Shown here in pieces: positions 58,296 to 64,000 of a stretch of 64,000 bases of DNA. The notes beneath the pieces were generated by a model that saw only the letters and a program-made list of their open reading frames with translations, was not told the DNA's origin and made no database searches. The DNA lies in assembly GCF_001540865.1 (NCBI RefSeq), contig NC_033637.1, positions 1,764,149 to 1,828,148 of the forward strand, given 5' to 3'. Position 1 is the stretch's first letter, and every line of letters starts with the position of its first letter. The DNA is from Ananas comosus (Eukaryota > Streptophyta > Magnoliopsida > Poales > Bromeliaceae). A program made the position numbers and the translations under genes.

Positions 58296-58775
58296 ATGGA
58301 TGATTTTAGCTTCCCCACCATTCAAACAGACCAAGATTCTCTTCCCCGTCTCCCCTTCCCTCACTACGCCGCCTCTCCCGTATGGTTCACATCCTCCCCT
58401 ACCGCCGATAACCCCGTCCGCAGAAGCTGCTCATTTAAAGAAGAGGCGAAAAGAGATCCCGAGCCGGATACAAACAACCTCGCGGTTTGCAGTTCCGGGC
58501 GGCTTATCGTCGACGAGGAGAAGATGGACATGCTGTGGGAGGATTTCAACGAAGAGCTCATCCGGGTGTCCCGCGAGATGGGATCGGAGAAGGATTCGAA
58601 AGCCAATTCGGACGAGTCGGTCGCGACGACGGTTGATCGGTGCGAGTGGAGCGCGTCGAAGAGCGGTAGCATAATTCATCATAGAAGGCCGAGCTTGCTG
58701 CTGATACTGAAGGTGCTGAAGAAGCTCTTCTTGATCCAGAAAGCGAGTTCTGCCAGAAACACTTCACATTGTTAA
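58296..58775 (+). CDS. Small plant protein of unknown function
   Basis: Predicted 159 aa, single exon, starting MDDFSFPTIQ at the first ATG. The frame is open for 17 more codons upstream but without an ATG. Codon-level GC is high, as in the neighbouring real genes. It has an N-terminal Pro/Phe-rich part (LPRLPFPHYAASPVWF), an RRSCSFKEE serine motif (about 42-50), a central acidic block DEEKMDMLWEDFNEELIRVS (about 73-92), and a C-terminal hydrophobic-basic helix LLLILKVLKKLFLIQK (about 135-150). The LWEDFNEEL block and the C-terminal helix are what I associate with a plant-specific family of uncharacterised proteins. No signal peptide or catalytic motif is seen. The helix could be amphipathic and membrane-binding, which is inference. 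Confidence 0.68.
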   Translation: MDDFSFPTIQTDQDSLPRLPFPHYAASPVWFTSSPTADNPVRRSCSFKEEAKRDPEPDTNNLAVCSSGRLIVDEEKMDMLWEDFNEELIRVSREMGSEKDSKANSDESVATTVDRCEWSASKSGSIIHHRRPSLLLILKVLKKLFLIQKASSARNTSHC

Positions 58776-61046
58776 GTTGATCAGAGAGAGATCACACACA
58801 AAGAGTTGCCACCATTGTAAGTATAATAAACTCCGTAAGATATAGAAGTACACACAGGGATGCCACAGCAAAAAAATGGATAGTTGATAAATTGTGTTCA
58901 TGGATGGAGTTTGAATACAAGAGAGATATATTGGAATTAAAAGTGGCAATCAACAGATTTGCAAAACCATACATCTCTATGGGCAAAACAATTGTGTAAG
59001 ATACTATAGTTAGACTTGCATTACTTTTGCTATAATTGTATGTGATGTGAAACTGATCATGGCATTAAATTAAGCATGTGCAATTGTAATTATTACTTGC
59101 CTATATTTAGATTCATATCAACTCCAATATCTGCTACCATATTTGCTCATCTTCACTGTTTCATGATGATAATGCATGACAATAACACTTGATCACTTGT
59201 GGGAAGAGAACATTCTGGATTGCCCTAGAGAAACTATTGCCTGAGCGCGGTGCATCGTGCCCCGCTCTACCGTCTGCCCTTCATCTCATCACATACGTTC
59301 AATCCGATCATCCAATTTTCAAATGCGAACACACTAATTTCTCGTTTGACCTATGCCTTAATGGTGCCCGCCTACCTTTACTTTTTGTCCTTGGCGGTGG
59401 GATTGGCATTTGATTTGTGTACTAAGCAACTAGGACAACCCATGAGAAGGACATCTAACCACCAGTTTCATTTCAAAAGCAAATCTTGTTGCTTTGTGTG
59501 GCTGTTACATATGCCTGGTTGGAGTTATAACAGTGTTTTTTGTTTTGTTAGCTCATTACATTGGACCTATTAATAAAAAAAGCGGCAATGACATGGGTCA
59601 GATATTATTGAATTGTGATCAGTTACTAATACATAAGCAGATCGCTAGATCCGCCAACTAGTTCTCTCCCCATTAGTGGTGCTTCAATCTAAACAAACAT
59701 ATCACAGCCATCTTAAATTTAACCTCTCTGATTTTGAACAATTTTTAAGCTACATTATCGGTGCAAGAAACAATAAACTTTGATATCACATTGACATTGT
59801 TAACCAGTTGAGCACACCAAATACAAGCTAACCAAAAATATTCTATATATTCACCAACTAACCAACAATGCTTCCCGACTAAAATAAGACATCTGAAGAT
59901 AGATGCTTATTCTTTTGCAACACACATTTTGTATACTGTCGAAGAGCTTTACTGGCATGAAAGCTACACCACGGAGGCGATTGCTTTTCCCTTGCTGTCT
60001 CCAAAGCATTGTATTAAGAAGTTACCAAATAAGCATAAGAGTAAGATATAGAATTATAGTTGTTCATACAGTAGTGGATCAATCTCAAAGTGCATTGTAC
60101 ATCTTTGTCTGTACGCTGTAAAGATATATACAATGTTTCAAACATTTCAATTATGTGTTAAGAAAATTTGCAAACCATGCTACACATACAAGCGCGTCGG
60201 GGAGGGGAGAAGAAGTTGAATGCATCAGAAACTTCTCAAAGAAGAGACTGATCCTGTTAATAACAGCAAGAGTAAACCAAAAAAAACGAGGAGAAGAACC
60301 ATCTACTGGAACTGCTTAAGCTGTGTGTTGGGCTGGGCATTGCTGCAATGATTTATGCCCTAACCATACCCTACAGAAAAAAAAAAAGACGCATTAACTC
60401 GATTGATAAGAAACAGTACTAAGAAGTATTTTGTAGCACTACAATTGCAAGGTTTTAGCCCAATTTATATGAAATTACTATGTCTTTCCAATATCATTTT
60501 GCTAAAACTCCCACCTCCAGGTACGGATTCCATGAAACAGCTAAACTAAGTTCTGCTACAAAAGTTTTTTTAAAAAAAATGCAACTACTTGTGGTCTTGA
60601 GAAACAAGTGGATTAGAAGAATGAAAAACCCATTTTCGTACAAGCGAATCAGATTGAGTTAGATACAACACAATTAACAAGTTTTCAGAAAAGAAACACA
60701 AGTAGTTGTGACGTAAAAACTCTCCCCCCCCTAAAAGAACCGAATGATGGAACAGATAGAAGAGGACTTAAAACTTTACAAATGAAAGAAATAGAACAAT
60801 CTATAGAAGAAAGAAATATTTCTACACCCAATTGACAGAACCAACAGTTAAGGAGGCTACCATAATGTATGAAATCAAATTCTTGTTAATTCTGCAGGAT
60901 ATGTTTCAAACAACTATCAATCGCAAGGTCGAAAATAGAAATGTATAAACTAACGGGCATGCAGTGTGATAAGATTTCGCAACTTATTACTTTAAAAAAT
61001 TTCTCTTGGAAAATGATCAAGCGGCTCTAGGATAGATTTTGCAGTG
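58776..61046. other. Intergenic region, possibly with CMC4 3' UTR
   Basis: No gene is recognised. On the minus strand a good acceptor-like T-rich tract with CTGTAG ends at about 60375, followed by a GC-richer stretch to about 60180. It could be a 3' UTR exon of the CMC4-type gene or of an unseen gene. There is no coding support. Confidence 0.4.
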
Positions 61047-62030
61047 TCACTTTGAACTGGTTTTCAGTAATCCGGAGAGCGAAGCACAATGTGTGGACTT
61101 GTACTCGCATTTCTCGCAACAAGATTGCAGCAACTCGATGACTTTCAGGCACCTGAAACAAAATGCAGAAGTCCACAATCCAGATATAGTAACTCTACTT
61201 GGAATCATAATCTGCTAAGTAAAATTATCATAGCTAAATTACAGAAAACTCCCTTATAAATACCTTCTTCATTTTTTTTTACTTTTTCTTTGTAACTTTC
61301 AAAAATCTGTATTTTACTCGTTTAACATTTCAAGTTGTTATATTTCATCCCCTTCGTTAGAATTTCATCGCCACCCTATCTATTTTATATAATTTATATC
61401 GAAAATACTTTCCAAAATGACTAAAATATATTAAATTCGTCAGAATTTCATCGCTACTCAATTTATTTTTTATAATTTATATCGAAAATACTTTCCAAAA
61501 TGACTAAAATATTTTAAAAAATTAACTTTTTTTATAGAAGAAGTAATGAAAATTTAATCATTTTGCCCTTTCTATTACCCTCTCTCCATTAGCATCGTAC
61601 AAAATATTTCTGAAATTTTAAAAGAGCAAAATATAGATTTTTGAAAGTCAGCGTCAGCGTCAGGATTACAAGAGATTTTCTATAGTAATTTAGGCAATTA
61701 TCATTAAGTGATTTTATTGCATCAGCTACCGAAACCAATCCCGACCCAATCCGAGTTGACTCGAAACACTAACGATTGGAACCCAAACCCAAACAGGGAG
61801 ATGAACCCCAGGAAGAATCAAGAATCCATCTCCTTCAACATCTAATTCATCAAATTCTAGCTGGAGAAAAAAAAAAAAAAGAAAAAAAAAAAGAAAAGAA
61901 AAAATCGCAGCAACTTTAAGGGTGGTGGGTGTTGGATTGTTTACCTTTGGGGATCGAAGTTGTTCTTGGTGAGACAAGCTTGGATATCGCACGCCTCTTT
62001 TTTGCACGGCTCTTTGCTCTTCTGCGCCAT
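61047..62030 (-). CDS. CMC4: CMC4-type twin CX9C mitochondrial protein (2 exons)
   Basis: Two exons, 61945-62030 and 61047-61152 (transcribed from high to low coordinates), join with GT-AG in frame to give 63 aa. The product starts MAQKSKEPCKKEACDIQACL and has C9/C19 and C30/C40, two CX9C pairs. C14, C41, C44 and a Cys near CEYKSTHC add further cysteines. This is the CHCH fold of the CMC4/p8-MTCP1 family, whose members are imported into the mitochondrial intermembrane space by the MIA40 relay and are linked to respiratory-chain biogenesis. The length matches the family (about 63-68 aa). The gene is easily missed because exon 2 is short. The 792-bp intron holds a foldback MITE (61232-61695). 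Upstream DNA has four TGGGCY elements. The exact molecular role in plants is not known. Confidence 0.85.
61232..61695. mobile_element. Mutator-like foldback MITE in the CMC4 intron, perfect 9-bp TSD
   Basis: Left end AGCTAAATTACAGAAAACTC and reverse complement of the right end GCCTAAATTACTATAGAAAA, with ACTTTCAAAAATCT(G/A)TATTTT repeated further in, in opposite orientation. The element is flanked by aattatcat on both sides (61223-61231 and 61696-61704). An internal direct repeat (TATAATTTATATCGAAAATA at about 61387 and again at about 61471) is present. No coding capacity. Fifty percent or more of the intron is this element. Confidence 0.78.
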
Positions 62031-62167
62031 TTTTTTTTTAATTTTTTTCGCTTTTCCTTCCCCTTTCCTTTCCCTTTTCCCAGCAACAACACCGCCGAGA
62101 AGAGAGAAGAGAACGATCGAACTCCGACGAGTTTGTGTTTTTGTTTTTGTTTTTGTTTGACACGCTC

Positions 62168-62235
62168 TGGGCCTATTGGGCCAGTGGGGCCCCGAGATGG
62201 GTCCAGTCGAATGTAATGGGCTTAGCATAGGCCCA
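62168..62235 (-). promoter_or_regulatory. Site II (TGGGCY) cluster upstream of CMC4
   Basis: TGGGCC at 62168-62173 and 62177-62182, TGGGCT at 62217-62222 and GGCCCA at 62230-62235, between 138 and 205 bp upstream of the CMC4 start codon on the minus strand. Site II elements bound by TCP factors are frequent in nuclear genes for mitochondrial proteins. Confidence 0.6.
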
Positions 62236-62320
62236 CTAAGATAGCGGGCCGTGATGATGATATTTTCCGAATACATATGGTTAATCACTTCACTCTCCCA
62301 CCGTTTTCCTTTTTTTTTTT

Positions 62321-62677
62321 GGGAAAACTTCAAAAACCCCCCCTGTGGTTTCGTGCATTCTCACTTTGCTACCCTGTGGTTTAAAACGTATCAATTTACC
62401 CCCCTGTGGTTTCATTTTTATCTTTTCGGAAGCTTTTTCGTTAATATTTTGTTAAATTATATACAAAAAACTTCAGATAACCATCTATATTTATCGAATA
62501 GTCACTTTAGTATCCTTTAATTTTAACTTTGTCACTGATTTTAAAAAAAAATAATAATAAAATTGATAACAAAAAGATAAAAATGAAACCACAGGGGGGC
62601 AAATTGATACGTTTTAAACCACAGGGTAGCAAAGTAAGAATGCACGAAACCACAGGGAGGGTTTTTGAAGTTTTCCC
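62321..62677. mobile_element. Mutator-like foldback MITE family B, copy 4
   Basis: The best preserved copy. It starts GGGAAAACTTCAAAAACCCC and ends with its near reverse complement GGGTTTTTGAAGTTTTCCC. Arms of about 95 bp match almost perfectly, including CCCTGTGGTTTAAAACGTAT. Flanks are T runs on both sides (62312-62320 and 62678-62686), consistent with a 9-bp poly-T target. High arm identity suggests a recent insertion, about 290 bp beyond the CMC4 start codon. Confidence 0.82.
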
Positions 62678-62686
62678 TTTTTTTTT

Positions 62687-64000
62687 TTTTACATATAAAT
62701 AATGTGCATAATAACCTTTTAAATTTTTATTAGTTGCTTAAATTAAGTTTGTTGTTAAAAAAAAAAAAACATCTGTGAATTCTAACCGGAGTTGCCAATT
62801 TAGCCTTAGACACTTTAACACACGATAATTTCTATTTAATTTTGTGGACATAAAAAAAAAAAAAAAAAAACAGATAGCATATTATTTATCTCTTAAAAAA
62901 AAAAAAGAAAAAGAATAAGGAGTAGAACCAAATATTGGGCAAACGATGAAAGCTACTGGCATTTATTTCAAACAAACGTAAACTTAAAATTTTTAAAATT
63001 AGCGATATTCAATTATACTATATTACTATAAACTGAAAAATAAATAAAAAAATTCAGAACTTTAAAGTTTAAATAAAATTTCTTTGAGTGAGTGAGCTCT
63101 ATGTATGTAGACTGTAGAGTATGCTTGCAAACTCTACTTACAAAATTTAAAAAAAAAAGGAAAAAAAAAGAGAAGGGTAAAAGATAAACATTTTATCCAC
63201 AAGCTTTTCTCTTATTTTATGACCCTTCACGCACCACGAACTCCCTAAAATCAAACTCACGGGTCGCACGCATGTGCCTACGAGTTAGTATAGATTATAG
63301 AATCTATAGGGGTACATAAGGTCCATGATCTTGCCTTTTCGGAAGGTGTTAAATGCATGAGTACAAGCACGTATCTTCTTATACATGATCCCTAGCTCCT
63401 ATTTTTATTTAGAGAGAGTACTCGGATATAATAAAAGGTTAAAATATTAATGTTGCTGTTTGAAAAATCTTACTGTCACGCGTTAAGTGCTTTTTTGACT
63501 TCCACAAAACCTACCGCAGCTACCATGCACACTCACTGTGAGAATCTTTGCACCTTCCAAGCTACCACATCTCCTTAAATTTGGGTCTTAACATGACACA
63601 AAAGTGACAAAATTTCTCCTTCCTCCCTTCATTTCTGGTGAGATTATTTGCATCCATTAGATGGACCAGTATATTTGTACAGTACATTACTGAACACTCT
63701 ATGATAAAAATTTTAAAATTGTATTTTCATTCATTGAATATATTTTCTATATATATATTGAAAACTTATTGTTCATAAGTCAAAAAGTGGTTCTTTTTCT
63801 ATTTTGGATTGTTAAGACTATACGATGCTTTAGTAATAGACTTCTATATCTTTTTTTTTTTTTTACAAACCCTTTTAATAGTGTACATCGTATCTATCGG
63901 ATTGAATTTTGATTTTAAGACGTTAACTGTTAAAAAATAAGTACGATGAATAAAGAATACAAATACACTGAAAAAAGACAATAATTTCTCTCATTCTGAC
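62687..64000. other. AT-rich intergenic DNA, no gene seen
   Basis: Only A/T homopolymers and AT-rich sequence; a tail-like AGATAGCATATTATTTATCTC then poly-A at 62871-62904 may be an old SINE or LINE end. Nothing protein-like. Confidence 0.5.

Noticed and set aside
1..64000. A biosynthetic cluster or defence system among the genes
   Set aside because: The genes are unrelated single-copy-type plant genes with separate promoters. Nothing indicates joint function.

Overview
The window is nuclear DNA of a flowering plant, most likely a commelinid monocot. The evidence is GT-AG introns with U/T-rich tracts, AT-rich intergenic DNA around genes with GC-rich first exons, plant-only gene families (UVR8, AAP, WEB, plastid pyruvate dehydrogenase E2, plastid SecA2), long GA/CT and TA microsatellites, and many small transposable elements. 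A pineapple-like genome is possible, but the species cannot be fixed from the sequence. There is no CRISPR array, operon or rRNA, and no convincing tRNA gene.

Layout. 1-9.2 kb is a transposon graveyard: a LINE 3' end, tRNA-derived SINEs, a hAT-like MITE, three copies of an AT-rich foldback MITE and a Mutator-like foldback element. 9.7-18.6 kb (+) is a 31-exon gene for the plastid SecA2 translocase ATPase. 18.6-25.9 kb is intergenic, with further MITEs including a PIF/Harbinger-like element. 25.98-30.5 kb (+) is a 12-exon UVR8 UV-B photoreceptor gene. 30.5-43.3 kb is a long gene desert with SINEs, a tiny LTR element (TRIM/SMART type), a CACTA-like element and a truncated LINE. 43.39-45.5 kb (+) is a 7-exon amino acid permease of the AAP family. 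46.75-47.2 kb (-) is a 5'-truncated Gfo/Idh/MocA-type oxidoreductase fragment. 48.2-48.84 kb is a Mutator-like element that carries a fragment of a 3-oxoacyl-CoA reductase (KCR) gene. 49.3-51.5 kb (-) holds a two-TM unknown protein and a WEB-family protein. 52.87-55.86 kb (+) is the plastid dihydrolipoamide acetyltransferase gene (LTA2 type) with an apparent 1-base frameshift in exon 1. 58.3-58.8 kb (+) is a small single-exon plant gene of unknown function. 61.0-62.0 kb (-) is a two-exon gene for a 63-aa twin-CX9C protein (CMC4 type) whose intron contains a foldback MITE.

The genes are independent transcription units and form no pathway cluster. Several serve organelles (SecA2 and E2 in plastids, CMC4 in mitochondria). 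SECA2 and CMC4 both have clustered TGGGCY (site II) elements upstream.

The most interesting signal outside the genes is the set of foldback elements of several sequence families, most with 9-bp target-site duplications. One has picked up a host gene piece, and one sits in a gene intron. A second is a SINE/LINE pair that shares a hairpin-bearing 3' tail. A third is a 31-bp tandem duplication that copies a UVR8 splice donor. No wholly new defence or metabolic system was found.
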